64,000 nt of DNA from Euryarchaeota archaeon Ods02 (GTDB taxonomy: Archaea > Halobacteriota > Halobacteria > Halobacteriales > Halorutilaceae): assembly GCA_028751075.1 (NCBI GenBank), contig JAQZDA010000002.1, forward strand, positions 62,001-126,000, in the 5' to 3' direction. A program made the position numbers and the translations under genes. This document shows positions 44,461 to 53,551 of this stretch, piece by piece (within the stretch, counting starts at the first letter, position 1; each line of letters opens with the position of its first letter). The notes below the pieces were generated by a model. That model saw only the letters and a list, made by a program, of their open reading frames with translations, had not been told where the DNA came from and did not search any database.

Positions 44461-45165
44461 ATGTCGATACGTGAGGAGTTCGACCGATGGGCGGAGGAAG
44501 GCCGCGACAGAGGTATGGAGGACCGTCACTGGCACACCGCTAAGCACGCGTTAACCAGGATGCCCGTCGAGGAAGGCGACACCGTAGTAGACCTCGGCAC
44601 GGGGTCAGGGTACGCGCTCCGCGCCCTGCAGGATAACGCGGATATAGGTCGGGGGATAGGTGTGGACAGGTCACCGGAGATGCTGTCTAACGCACGAGGC
44701 TACACAGACGACCCTGCTGTGGAGTATGTGCGCGCGGACTTCACCTCGCTACCTCTCCCCGACGACTCCGTCGACCACGTGTGGAGCATGGAGGCGTTCT
44801 TCTACAGCAGCGACCCCGACGCAACCCTTCAGGAGGTCAGCCGAGTCCTCAAGCCAGGTGGTACGTTCTACTGCGCGGTGAACTTCTATGAGGAGAGCAC
44901 CCACACCCATGGCTGGCAGGACGAGCTAGACGTCGAGATGCTGCTGTGGAGCCGTGGGGACTACCGCGAAGGCTTCCGGCGGAACGGCCTCTACGTCGCG
45001 GAACAGGACTGCATCCCCGACCGCGACGTTGAGATCCCGCCGGAGGATGAGTTCCCCGTCCATGAGTGGGAGGACCGCGCCATAGGTGACTGGGAACGAA
45101 GAGAGGAGATGGTCGACAGGTACCGGAGGTGGGGGACTCTGTTGACCGTCGGCGTGGAACCCTGA
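44461..45165 (+). CDS. Class I SAM methyltransferase
   Basis: A 234-residue methyltransferase. Motif I is DTVVDLGTGSGYALRALQD (about 40-58); the next acidic position is VDRSPEML. Then come YVRADFTSLPLPDDSVDHVW and EVSRVLKPGGTFYCAVNFYE (post-motif region). The C-terminal ~90 residues hold CIPDRDVEIPPEDEFPVHEW. The type (methyltransf_11) acts on small molecules or lipids. The target cannot be assigned. Confidence 0.82.
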   Translation: MSIREEFDRWAEEGRDRGMEDRHWHTAKHALTRMPVEEGDTVVDLGTGSGYALRALQDNADIGRGIGVDRSPEMLSNARGYTDDPAVEYVRADFTSLPLPDDSVDHVWSMEAFFYSSDPDATLQEVSRVLKPGGTFYCAVNFYEESTHTHGWQDELDVEMLLWSRGDYREGFRRNGLYVAEQDCIPDRDVEIPPEDEFPVHEWEDRAIGDWERREEMVDRYRRWGTLLTVGVEP

Positions 45166-45274
45166 CGCCCCTGCTACAGATCTGGATCTTTGTGAGGAGT
45201 GGGGTTGGGTGATGGTATAGTTCTCGCAGGGACTCCGCCCAACGTATAAGTTAGACAGCTTCTAACGTAATCTG

Positions 45275-46624
45275 ATGACCGACGACGTTGGCTCCGTCGA
45301 CAGAGCAGTGATCTCGCTGCTGGCGGTTGCGGCGTTGTTCGTCGCCGTCGCAGCGGCCGCATCCCTCGCGGGCGCGTCGCCGTTCGCCGAATCGCTACAG
45401 CCAGACGAGGCGCTGGCGGAGGATGAACGGACGACCGGACCGGATCTCTCGACGGGTCAGCTTGGCGCGTTAGTCGACGCACAGGCGGAGGCCGCCGAGG
45501 AAGAAGACGAACCCATCTTCGACGAGGACGACAGAGAGGAGCTCGAGGAACGCGAGGACGTCGACGACGAGCTCGTCGACGCCGTGGAACGCGCGCTCGA
45601 CGAAGCCGACGCCGACTCCCTGGAGGAAGCCGCGACACAGGAGGGAGAAGACGCCCCCGTCGACGAGGACGAAGCTGTCGAGGGAGCCGCCGACGAGATC
45701 CAGGAGAGCGTGGAGGACGAAGTCGACGAGGACGTCGACGAGGAGACGCTGAAGGAGGTGCTGGAACACGCGTTCACGGACGACGGCTCCGACGAGGAAC
45801 AGGACGCGGACGAAGAAACGGCTGAAGCCGAGGGTGACGTCGACGACGGCGACGGTGAAGCCGAGGGAGACGTCGGTGACGCCGGACGTCAGGCGGACGG
45901 AGTCGACGACGGTGAGGAGGGAGACGTTGCATCAGAGGAAGCTGAAGACGGCGAAGGAGACGAGAGGTACACCGAAGACGAGGATGAAGCCGCAGCCGGC
46001 GACGTCGAAACCCCGTCTCCAGCCGACGACCTCCCTGGCGGTGTCGCTGTGCTCGCGGCTCTGGCGCTGTTCGCCGCCGTGGGACTCGTGTTCTACGCCG
46101 TCAGACGCGAGGAACCCACGCTGGAGGTATTGAAGAACCTGCCACGGCATCTCATGGAGTCCACCGTCGCTGCGTCGTTCTCGGCCGCGGAGTACGTACG
46201 CGACGCCGTCGCCGGAGTACGTGGCTCTTCTTCACCCTTAGAGGCGCTGGCTTCGCTATGGACGCTGACGCGTGAACGCGTCGGGAACCTGCTGTCCAGG
46301 GACACCCGCGCTCCCGAGGAGATGGCGGCGGACGTCACCGAGAGAGCGGAGTCCGAATCCCCGGAGGGAGGTAGCTCTAGCGTGGAGCTGATACGGGACT
46401 CCTGGGCGGTGGTGACGAGGGCGTCGGGGTTGAACGCACCCGAACGCCGGACTCCGGGTGAAGTGTCCCGCGCAGCCGTCTCCCGCGGTCTTCCCCGTGA
46501 ACCGGTGCAGGAGGTGACGGACGCCTTCAGGGAGGTCGAGTACGGCGGCGGCGACCCCGACGTCGGCGCCGACCGGGTGCGACGGGCGATGACGGAGATA
46601 AGGGACGCGGCGGGAGGCGGCTGA
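45275..46624 (+). CDS. DUF4129-type membrane protein with acidic stalk
   Basis: A 449-residue protein. One helix near the N-terminus (VISLLAVAALFVAVAAAASL) is followed by about 200 residues of nearly pure Asp/Glu/Ala/Gly. A second helix comes next (GGVAVLAALALFAAVGLVFYAV). The cytoplasmic C-terminus carries the DUF4129 pattern (SWAVVTRASGLNAPERRTPG, then EVSRAAVSRGLPREPVQEVT). In many archaea and bacteria DUF4129 accompanies transglutaminase, DUF58 and MoxR proteins. The promoter is clear (ACGTATAAG about 29 bases upstream). It starts a four-gene operon. Confidence 0.8.
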   Translation: MTDDVGSVDRAVISLLAVAALFVAVAAAASLAGASPFAESLQPDEALAEDERTTGPDLSTGQLGALVDAQAEAAEEEDEPIFDEDDREELEEREDVDDELVDAVERALDEADADSLEEAATQEGEDAPVDEDEAVEGAADEIQESVEDEVDEDVDEETLKEVLEHAFTDDGSDEEQDADEETAEAEGDVDDGDGEAEGDVGDAGRQADGVDDGEEGDVASEEAEDGEGDERYTEDEDEAAAGDVETPSPADDLPGGVAVLAALALFAAVGLVFYAVRREEPTLEVLKNLPRHLMESTVAASFSAAEYVRDAVAGVRGSSSPLEALASLWTLTRERVGNLLSRDTRAPEEMAADVTERAESESPEGGSSSVELIRDSWAVVTRASGLNAPERRTPGEVSRAAVSRGLPREPVQEVTDAFREVEYGGGDPDVGADRVRRAMTEIRDAAGGG

Positions 46625-46628
46625 AAGG

Positions 46629-47342
46629 ATGAAGGAACACGCACCCCTGGTCGCGGCCGCCGTCGTCGCATCCGCAGCCGCAGCGTTCCTCGCAAGCCGT
46701 CTCGGGTTCGTCTCGACTCCCTACTTGGGGGTGTCGGCTGCCCACGTCTCGCTCGCGGCGGCGGCCGTAGCCGTCGTCGCCGTCACCCTGAAGCTCGGGT
46801 TCGACGCGAGACCGAACGCCTCACCCGTCAGGTCGGCTTCCACGGAGCCGGCGTCTGAGAGCGCGGGCGCGGCGGCTCTACCTGATGAACTCGCGGACGG
46901 CAGCGGCGCCGTGAACGTCCCCGACTCCGTCGTGGACCGGGACTCCGGCTCCGGGACTGCCAGACGGCGTGGGTCTACGTCGGACGATGGTTTCTCGACG
47001 GTTGGCGCCGACTTCGACGGCCTTCTGACGGCGTCCGTCAACTACGACGTGGACGCCGACATACGTGGGAGGGCGAGGACCCGCGTCGTCGAGACCTTGA
47101 GGGAGACGGCGGCTCTCGCGTGGGCGCAGAGCCACGCCGTCAGCACCGCGGAAGCCGAGGACACGGTGCTCTCGGGGGAATGGACGGACGACCCCCGGGC
47201 GAGGGCGTTGCTCGCGGAAGACGACGAGGTAACGGTGCCGTTGAAACACAGGGTCTTCGACCTGCTCGCGGGTCGCGACCCCTTCCTCGCAGGCGTGGAT
47301 CACGCGGTGGATGAGATAACCGGGATGGGGGCGGCCAGATGA
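46629..47342 (+). CDS. DUF7269-like membrane protein
   Basis: A 237-residue protein with two N-terminal helices (LVAAAVVASAAAAFLASRLG and VSLAAAAVAVVAVTLKLGFD) and a soluble domain including DIRGRARTRVVETLRETAAL and DEVTVPLKHRVFDLLAGRDP. It resembles the family now labelled DUF7269 in haloarchaeal DUF58 clusters. The ATG lies four bases after the DUF4129 stop; the stop overlaps the next ATG. No enzymatic motif. Confidence 0.75.
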   Translation: MKEHAPLVAAAVVASAAAAFLASRLGFVSTPYLGVSAAHVSLAAAAVAVVAVTLKLGFDARPNASPVRSASTEPASESAGAAALPDELADGSGAVNVPDSVVDRDSGSGTARRRGSTSDDGFSTVGADFDGLLTASVNYDVDADIRGRARTRVVETLRETAALAWAQSHAVSTAEAEDTVLSGEWTDDPRARALLAEDDEVTVPLKHRVFDLLAGRDPFLAGVDHAVDEITGMGAAR

Positions 47343-48637
47343 AGTCCACGGTGCCTCGTTGGCGTGGAGCAGCTGTCGCGGGTTCCTTCGCGTTGCTCGT
47401 GGGGCTGGTGTTGGCGTCCGTCGAAGCCGTCTCGCTGGCGGTGCTCGCGTTCACGTACGCGGCCGCCGCTTACTCCGCGTCCCCCAGCGAGTTCGGCGTC
47501 AACGTCGTCCGCCGTCTCGACGACGACACACCCTCTCCCGGTCAACCGGTGAGGGTGACGCTGGAGGTGGAGAACAGCTCCGGTGAACGTCAGCCCGACG
47601 TCCGCGTCTACGACTCCCCGCCGGAGGAAGCCGAGGTAGTCGATGGTTCCCCGTCGTTCGCCGTGTCGCTGGAGGAGGACGGCAGCTACAGCGAGAGCTA
47701 CATGATCCTCGCACCCCGGGGCTCCCACGAGTTCGGGGAGGTTACGGTGGAGCAGGCGAACCTCCCTCGTACGAAGGTGACGTCTGTCGACCTGGTTCCG
47801 GACGGCGACGTGGAGTTCACCTGTGAGACCATACTCGACGGCCATCCCTTCCTCGATCAGACCGTAGCGGACGTCGGAAGGGTGGCGACGGACGACGGCG
47901 GTGAAGGCACGGAGTTCCACTCCACCAGGGAGTACAGGAGAGGAGACCCCGTGAACCGCATCGACTGGAGGAGCTTCGCCAGGACGGGGGAGCCTTCGAC
48001 GGTGCTCCACAGGGAGCAGCGGGCGGTCGAGGTCGTCTTCCTCGTCGACGACAGGGTCGACGTCCACAGGGAGCCCGTGGACGATGGCCCTGACTCCCTG
48101 GATCTCACGGTGTACGCGGCGTCGAAGGGTGTGAGGGCTTCTATAGACGACGGCAACTCGACGGGCGTCACCTCCGTGGGCGGCCAGTGGATCCCCCCTG
48201 GTTCGACGGAGTCCTTCGCCGAGCGCGCGGTCTCCGTGGTGGAGGAGATGGACGCTGGTTCAACGGCGTCGCTGACGGACCCCCGGTTGATCGAGGGTCT
48301 TACGGAGCGGCTGCCGAAGGGTAGTCAGGTGGTGTTCTGCACGCCCGCCGTCGACGAGGACACGCTGGAGTTCTGCCGACGCCTCGTCGCCTCGGACCAC
48401 AGGGTCACCGTGGTGTCACCTGACGTCACTGCCTCTGACGCCGTAGGCTCACTCGACGGGGACGGCGTGGGGTCCTCGGAAGTCGGGAGTCGGTCTTACG
48501 GGGTGCGGCTGTCGGATGTCAGACGTCGTTGCTGGGTGGAGCGCTTGCGGGAGGAGGACGTACCGGTCGCGGACTGGAGCCCCGGCGAACCGCTGTCGGT
48601 GGAGCTCGCTCGCCTCCGCGGGAGGTGGAGCCGTTGA
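47339..48637 (+). CDS. DUF58 protein (vWA-like, MoxR partner)
   Basis: A 432-residue protein. Two N-terminal helices (about 8-47) are followed by a beta-sandwich part (SPGQPVRVTLEVENSSGERQ). The DUF58 signature EYRRGDPVNRIDWRSFARTG (about 199-218) comes next, then a vWA-like domain with VEVVFLVDDRVDVH. In other organisms DUF58 proteins work with MoxR AAA ATPases in envelope stress or protein assembly. The overlap of its ATG and stop with the neighbours shows tight co-translation. Confidence 0.85.
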   Translation: MKSTVPRWRGAAVAGSFALLVGLVLASVEAVSLAVLAFTYAAAAYSASPSEFGVNVVRRLDDDTPSPGQPVRVTLEVENSSGERQPDVRVYDSPPEEAEVVDGSPSFAVSLEEDGSYSESYMILAPRGSHEFGEVTVEQANLPRTKVTSVDLVPDGDVEFTCETILDGHPFLDQTVADVGRVATDDGGEGTEFHSTREYRRGDPVNRIDWRSFARTGEPSTVLHREQRAVEVVFLVDDRVDVHREPVDDGPDSLDLTVYAASKGVRASIDDGNSTGVTSVGGQWIPPGSTESFAERAVSVVEEMDAGSTASLTDPRLIEGLTERLPKGSQVVFCTPAVDEDTLEFCRRLVASDHRVTVVSPDVTASDAVGSLDGDGVGSSEVGSRSYGVRLSDVRRRCWVERLREEDVPVADWSPGEPLSVELARLRGRWSR

Positions 48638-50238
48638 CCGCGGACGACGCCGTCGACCTGGGTACGGGGCTGACGAAGGTCGAGGAAGCTGCTCGGTCTG
48701 CGTGGCGTGAGGCTCGGGCCTCCACGTACGTGGGGGACTGGCTAGTGGTGGGGGTTACGTTGCTCGTGCTGGCGTCTGTAGGCGTGTTGTTCTACGGAGT
48801 GATGGGTGCAGGTCTCTCTCTCGCCGCCGGCGTCCTCCTGGGCTGGGCTGCGGTCCTCGCGAGGTACGACAATCCATGGGTTCACGCGGCCGCGTCCCTG
48901 GTTTCGGTGGCTGCCGCTGTGTTCCTGGCTGCACTGCTCTACCTCTCTCTCGGGTTGGGTGCTGCGTCGGCGGCGGTGGGTGTCGCGGGACTCCTGGGTG
49001 TCTTCGGACTCGTCCTCGCTGCCACGGGTGCGGCGACCGCTGTCTCCGGCGTCGACGAGGTGGTCTATGTCGACGTAGCTAGGACGGCCTGGTTGACGGC
49101 GTCGGGCTTTCTCCTCGCCTGGATAGTGGTGGCGTCGCCGCGTGGAGAGCAGCGTCAGGCGTTGATCGAGTTCCTGGTGGATCTGGCTTCGTCGGCGTCA
49201 TCGCTGGCGCTGGCTCCCTCGGCCGGGGACGCGGTCTACGGTTTCTTCGGCTTGCTGGCGGCTTCCTCGCTCGCGGCTGCGCTCGCGCTGTCGAAGACGC
49301 CGTGGGACAGGCTGACGACGTCCACCGGTGTGTCTAAACGGATGACGCGGCTGTCGCAGCTGCTGTACGCTGGTTTCGTGGCTTCCACCGCCTTCGCCGT
49401 TGTATCCTTCGTCTTAAGCTCGGGCTTGACCGAGGACGTCGGCGAAACAGGGGTTCCACCGCTTCATCTGGAGGCACTGTCCGCGCACGCTCTCGGAGGC
49501 GTGGCTGCGGCGGTGGTGTCGCTGGAGCTGTTGAGGTGGTTCTTCACCGTCGTCCTCCTGGCTTCCTTCTTCGTCTTCGCTGGAGCGGTGGTGTACAGCT
49601 GGCTCCGCGACGGCTTCCTTGAGCGGTTCGTGTACAGGAAGACCGCCGTCGCAGTTGGTTTCGCCGTAGGGTTCCTCGCGGGCTCGATGGCTGTTGCCGC
49701 CGGCTTCGCCGCCGAGCTCGCTGACGCCGTCGACGCGGGAGAGGGGTTCGGCGGGGTGGCGTTCGCCGACATCGGTGGTTTCGCGCTCGTGAACCTCTCT
49801 TTCGCCGCCGCGTTGCTCTTGCTGGTGGTGTTCTCCCTGGTGCTGGAGGCGGTGCGTCTGGCTGTGGCTCCCTCAGGCTGGACGTCCCCTGCTTTCGCTT
49901 CCACGGGGTTGTTCCTGCTGGGTGTGTCGGCTGTTCTGCTGGGGCTCTATATCCCGGGGCTGCTGGCTGCTGCTGCGGCGCTCTACGTCTGGGACGTCGG
50001 CAGGTACGCGGCGGTGTTGAAGAGAAGCCTCCCGCGAGGGGGTGCGACGTCTTCTCTCGAGCTCGTGCACGCCGCTGGTGGCCTGTTTCTGGCGTTCGTA
50101 GCTGTCGTCGCCGCCTTCGTCATCTACATGTTGGCTCCGTATCTCGCTCCCGCTGACCCCGTCGTGGGCGTGGTGGGGCTGGTGGCTGCGCTCGCCGTGG
50201 TTAACGTCCTCGTGAGGTCGCTGGAGTCCTCGGTGTAG
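48634..50238 (+). CDS. Polytopic membrane protein (DUF7519-like)
   Basis: A 534-residue protein with about 14 predicted helices (for instance DWLVVGVTLLVLASVGVLFY and AAALYVWDVGRYAAVLKRSL toward the end). The start TTG at 48634 overlaps the DUF58 stop (TTGA); the upstream in-frame extension only shadows DUF58. It matches the last member of haloarchaeal DUF58 clusters (DUF7519). It may be the membrane platform for DUF58 and the MoxR ATPase encoded opposite. Confidence 0.75.
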   Translation: MTADDAVDLGTGLTKVEEAARSAWREARASTYVGDWLVVGVTLLVLASVGVLFYGVMGAGLSLAAGVLLGWAAVLARYDNPWVHAAASLVSVAAAVFLAALLYLSLGLGAASAAVGVAGLLGVFGLVLAATGAATAVSGVDEVVYVDVARTAWLTASGFLLAWIVVASPRGEQRQALIEFLVDLASSASSLALAPSAGDAVYGFFGLLAASSLAAALALSKTPWDRLTTSTGVSKRMTRLSQLLYAGFVASTAFAVVSFVLSSGLTEDVGETGVPPLHLEALSAHALGGVAAAVVSLELLRWFFTVVLLASFFVFAGAVVYSWLRDGFLERFVYRKTAVAVGFAVGFLAGSMAVAAGFAAELADAVDAGEGFGGVAFADIGGFALVNLSFAAALLLLVVFSLVLEAVRLAVAPSGWTSPAFASTGLFLLGVSAVLLGLYIPGLLAAAAALYVWDVGRYAAVLKRSLPRGGATSSLELVHAAGGLFLAFVAVVAAFVIYMLAPYLAPADPVVGVVGLVAALAVVNVLVRSLESSV

Positions 50239-50263
50239 CTGGTTGAGGATGTGATGATGGGAG

Positions 50264-51226
50264 TCAGCTCTGTGTTTCCTCCATGCTCGGCACCGGCAGG
50301 GCTTCGACGGCTTTGTCGACGACGTCTTGTTTGTCGATTCCGCGGACGCGGGCTTCCGTCGTGTGTATCACGCGGTGCGTGAGCACTGGGTCTACCATGG
50401 CGTGGACGTCGTCGGGGACGACGTAGCTCCTGCCCTCGAGGGCTGCGTGGCTGCGGCTGGCTTCGAAGAGCCTCTGCACGCCACGTGGAGAGACCCCTGT
50501 CTTCACGCTGTCGGAGCCTCGTGTTGCACGGGCTACGTCGACGACGTAGTCCTTCACGGGGCCGGCGACGTCTACGTCCTCTGCGGACGCCTGTATCTCG
50601 GGTACTGCTTCTGGTTTCACCACCTGTGATGGCTGGGGTTGACTGGTGTCTCGAGCGTCTCTCCTGTCGAGGATGGTGCGTTCACCGGTTCTGTCGGGGT
50701 ATCCGAGGGTGGTCTTCGTCATGAACCTGTCTAGCTGTGCCTCCGGTAGCTCGAAGGTTCCCTCTTGTTCCACGGGGTTCTGGGTGGCGATGACGAAGAA
50801 CGGCTCCGGCAGGCTGTGGGTTTCGCCGCCTACGGACACCTGTCGTTCGCTCATGGCTTCCAGCAACGCGGCCTGTGTCTTCGGGGGTGCGCGGTTTATC
50901 TCGTCGGCGAGCACTATGTTCGCGAAAATAGGCCCTGGTTCGAACCGGAAGCTTCCGTCGGCTTCGTCGTACACTTCGCTGCCGGTTACGTCGCCGGGCA
51001 GTAGGTCGGGGGTGAACTGTATCCTGTTGAAGTCGAGGCCGAGAGCTTCGGCGAGCGTCTGCGCCGTCAGCGTTTTACCGGTTCCGGGGACGTCTTCGAG
51101 GAGGACGTGGCCTCGCGCGAGCACGGTGGCGAGCACTACGTCGAGGGGTTCGTCGTCGAGGATGACGGTCTCCTGCATCTCCGTGCGGACGGTGTCGAGG
51201 AGGTCGGCTGCTTCCTCTGGCTTCAT
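50264..51226 (-). CDS. moxR: MoxR-type AAA ATPase
   Basis: A 320-residue AAA+ ATPase. Walker A is LLEDVPGTGKTLTAQTLAEA (about 36-55), Walker B IVLADEINRAPPKTQAALLE, sensor 1 VIATQNPVEQEGTFELPEAQ, and the Arg finger region LDRFMTKTTLGYPDR. It belongs to the MoxR/RavA group, chaperone-like partners of DUF58/vWA proteins. It faces the DUF58 operon tail-to-tail with 25 bases between stops, instead of leading the operon as usual. Confidence 0.93.
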   Translation of the reverse strand: MKPEEAADLLDTVRTEMQETVILDDEPLDVVLATVLARGHVLLEDVPGTGKTLTAQTLAEALGLDFNRIQFTPDLLPGDVTGSEVYDEADGSFRFEPGPIFANIVLADEINRAPPKTQAALLEAMSERQVSVGGETHSLPEPFFVIATQNPVEQEGTFELPEAQLDRFMTKTTLGYPDRTGERTILDRRDARDTSQPQPSQVVKPEAVPEIQASAEDVDVAGPVKDYVVDVARATRGSDSVKTGVSPRGVQRLFEASRSHAALEGRSYVVPDDVHAMVDPVLTHRVIHTTEARVRGIDKQDVVDKAVEALPVPSMEETQS

Positions 51227-51232
51227 GTTGTT

Positions 51233-51976
51233 TCACTCTACCCGGCTTATCTTCTGGACTTTCTCGCCTGCTTCTTCCTCTATCCTCCTGAGCTGGTTCT
51301 CTAGCTCCTGGTAGTCCTCGTCTTTCTCTAGCTTCGGCCGCGGCATGGTGCGTCCGAGGAGTATCTTCTTCCACTGCGTGCTCTGGTACTTCTGGACGCG
51401 GCTCTGCAGTTCACCGAGAGCGGCTAGCTTTCCGACGAGTTCGACTAGGTGGTTGCGGTCGACGTTCTTGACGACGTAGTGGTCGAACTCCATGTCGATT
51501 ATGTCGAAGTCGGGGTCGACGGCGGTGAGCATGCAGATCTGTGGATCTAGCTCGTGGTTCCTGAGGTTGTCGACTATGACGGGGTCGAGCTTCTTCACTG
51601 TCTCGAGGCTGATGTCCTTTACGTCCTTGTCCTCGTACTCCTCGGTTATGTGGTATGGGTCTCTGTCTTCGAACTTCTCGGGGTCCAGTTTCTTGACGTC
51701 CTGGCTTCGTATGGCTTCGAGGACCTCGTCTCCGCTCAACATCGGCATCCGTCTGTCGAGGATGACGACGTCTACCTCTTCGTCTATCTGTCTGAGCGCT
51801 TCTTCGCCGCCGTTCGCTACCTCTACCTGGAAGCCTGCGTCCTCCAGCCAGTCACGGTACATCTGCGCGACCATGCTCTCGTCGTCGACTACGAGCACCT
51901 TTATCTGCTCCCAGACGGGTTCCTGTATCTCGCTGGAGCCGCCGAGCGCCTCGTATATCTTTGAGATGTAGCTCAT
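51233..51976 (-). CDS. HalX response regulator with enlarged receiver domain (1)
   Basis: A 247-residue regulator. The receiver begins IKVLVVDDESMVAQMY; the phospho-acceptor is Asp74 in VVILDRRMPMLSGDEVL, with Thr151 and Lys170 completing the site. Between the segment GDEVLEAIR and the strand CMLTAVDPDFDIIDMEFD there is an insertion of about 45 residues (including RDPYHI and DISLETVKKLDPVIVDN) not found in ordinary HalX regulators. The C-terminal ~65 residues (KKILLGRTMPRPKLEKDEDY) are the HalX domain. The N-terminal ~22 residues (SYISKIYEALGG) recur in the paralogue at 54261. It has its own promoter (GTATATATAAC near 52006). Confidence 0.85.
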   Translation of the reverse strand: MSYISKIYEALGGSSEIQEPVWEQIKVLVVDDESMVAQMYRDWLEDAGFQVEVANGGEEALRQIDEEVDVVILDRRMPMLSGDEVLEAIRSQDVKKLDPEKFEDRDPYHITEEYEDKDVKDISLETVKKLDPVIVDNLRNHELDPQICMLTAVDPDFDIIDMEFDHYVVKNVDRNHLVELVGKLAALGELQSRVQKYQSTQWKKILLGRTMPRPKLEKDEDYQELENQLRRIEEEAGEKVQKISRVE

Positions 51977-52063
51977 CCGATGTTCAAGTGATTCATCGGA
52001 GTCGTATATATAACTTCGGGGGCTGGTTCGGGTTGAACTGGGGTTTGGTCCGCGTAAGCTGCG

Positions 52064-53428
52064 TCAGGCTCGTTCGAGCTCGATGGAGACCTTCGCGCCG
52101 CCCAGCGGGCTGTCGTCGAACTCTAGCTCTCCATCGCTGCGGTCGACTATCCATTTCACCGCCCATAAGCCGATGCCGCTGCCGTGCTGGAGGGGGTTCT
52201 CGGAGCCTTCGGTTATGGTCTCGATCTCGTGTTCGGGGATTCCTTCGCCGTCGTCGTGCACCTGTATAGAGACGTCTCCGTCTTCGGTCTCCATGGCTTT
52301 CACCTCGACCTGCGGGTGGTCGTTCCCCGCGTGTTCGATGGCGTTCTCCACGAGGTTCTCGACGGTGAACTCCAGGCCTTCGACGGCTTCGACCCCGAGG
52401 TCCTCGGGGGCTGACACCTCTACGTCTGCTTCTTCCCCGGTGAAGTCGCGTGTCGCTCGTTCGACGGTGGATCTGACGTCGAAGACGTGTCTCTCGGGTT
52501 TCTGGTCGAGGAGGTTGCCTATCGTCCTCGCTTTCTCGCTCATCTGTTCGAGGACCTTCGCGCGGTCGTGGATGCGTTCGGCGTACTCTCGTTCCTTGTC
52601 TTCGAGCTTGTCGACGAGGACGTCGGCGGAGCCGCTGATGACCGTGAGCTCGTTCCGGACGTTGTGTCGGAAGAACCTGTTGAGCACGCCGAGCTGTTGC
52701 TCGCGTTCCTTGCGTTCGGTGATGTCTCTCGCCATCCCGACTATGCCTTTGGTGACGTCGGAGCTTCCGCGGAGCCGCGCCATATGTAGCTCTACGGGGA
52801 AGCTGTCTCCATCCCTGGTTCTGGCTTCGTGTTCCACGAGCACCTTCTGCTCCTCGGCTTCCGCGGTCATCTCTCCCGCTTCCTCCTTCGCCATCACGCT
52901 GCGGAAGTCCTTCTGCATGAGCTCTTCCTCGGCGAAACCCAGCTGCCGGTACATGGTCTCGTTGGCCTCCACGAAGCCTCCGGATTCGTCGAGTGCGAAC
53001 ACCATGTCGGGCACGCTGCTGAGCATCTCGCTGTAGATCTCGAAGTTCTCCTTCTGGTTCTCGAGCGTCTGCCGCCTGTTCCTCTCCTCCTGGAGGTCCG
53101 CCCTCAGCTGTTTGATGTCCTGGTTCAGCTCCTTGAGCTGGGTTTCATCCTCTTCGAGAGCTCGTCCGGTGATGTAGACTCCTGCGAGCGCCGCGAGCGC
53201 CAGGGACGTCTGAAGGGCTTCCTCGTACGTGTCGCCGTAGGCCGCTGTCTCGACGGTCATCACGCTCCATAGCTGGAGGATCTCGAGCGCTCCCAGTGCC
53301 GCGAGAAGGATGAGGTAGACCGTGAACCTGATGTCTTTCTCCCTGTCCACGAGCTTCACGGTGTACGCTGCACCGACGGCGACGGCGACGATCGGTAGAA
53401 CGGAGAACACAGCTATCTCCAGTACCAT
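52064..53428 (-). CDS. Membrane PAS histidine kinase
   Basis: A 454-residue sensor. Three helices fill residues 1-90, followed by a coiled coil (about 92-130), a PAS domain (about 133-240, starting SSVPDMVFALDESGGFVEAN and ending GIVGMARDITERKE), and a kinase core. The H-box is RFFRHNVRNELTVISGSAD (His about 255), N-box TVENLVENAIEHAG, and G-boxes VHDDGEGIPEHE and GSGIGLWAVKWIVD. This HxxxN type is common in haloarchaea. It lies between two HalX regulators and probably phosphorylates one of them. A TATA-like GATATACTAA is about 28 bases upstream. Confidence 0.9.
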   Translation of the reverse strand: MVLEIAVFSVLPIVAVAVGAAYTVKLVDREKDIRFTVYLILLAALGALEILQLWSVMTVETAAYGDTYEEALQTSLALAALAGVYITGRALEEDETQLKELNQDIKQLRADLQEERNRRQTLENQKENFEIYSEMLSSVPDMVFALDESGGFVEANETMYRQLGFAEEELMQKDFRSVMAKEEAGEMTAEAEEQKVLVEHEARTRDGDSFPVELHMARLRGSSDVTKGIVGMARDITERKEREQQLGVLNRFFRHNVRNELTVISGSADVLVDKLEDKEREYAERIHDRAKVLEQMSEKARTIGNLLDQKPERHVFDVRSTVERATRDFTGEEADVEVSAPEDLGVEAVEGLEFTVENLVENAIEHAGNDHPQVEVKAMETEDGDVSIQVHDDGEGIPEHEIETITEGSENPLQHGSGIGLWAVKWIVDRSDGELEFDDSPLGGAKVSIELERA

Positions 53429-53551
53429 CGGCTAGAACTCGGGCAGCCGATTAGTATATCTTTCCCCCGCGGGGTTGACGAGACCACGGCAGCGGGCCGC
53501 TGAGGCAGTAGGTTTAAAATACCTCCGTATAGAACCTTAGGTCGAGCGCAA

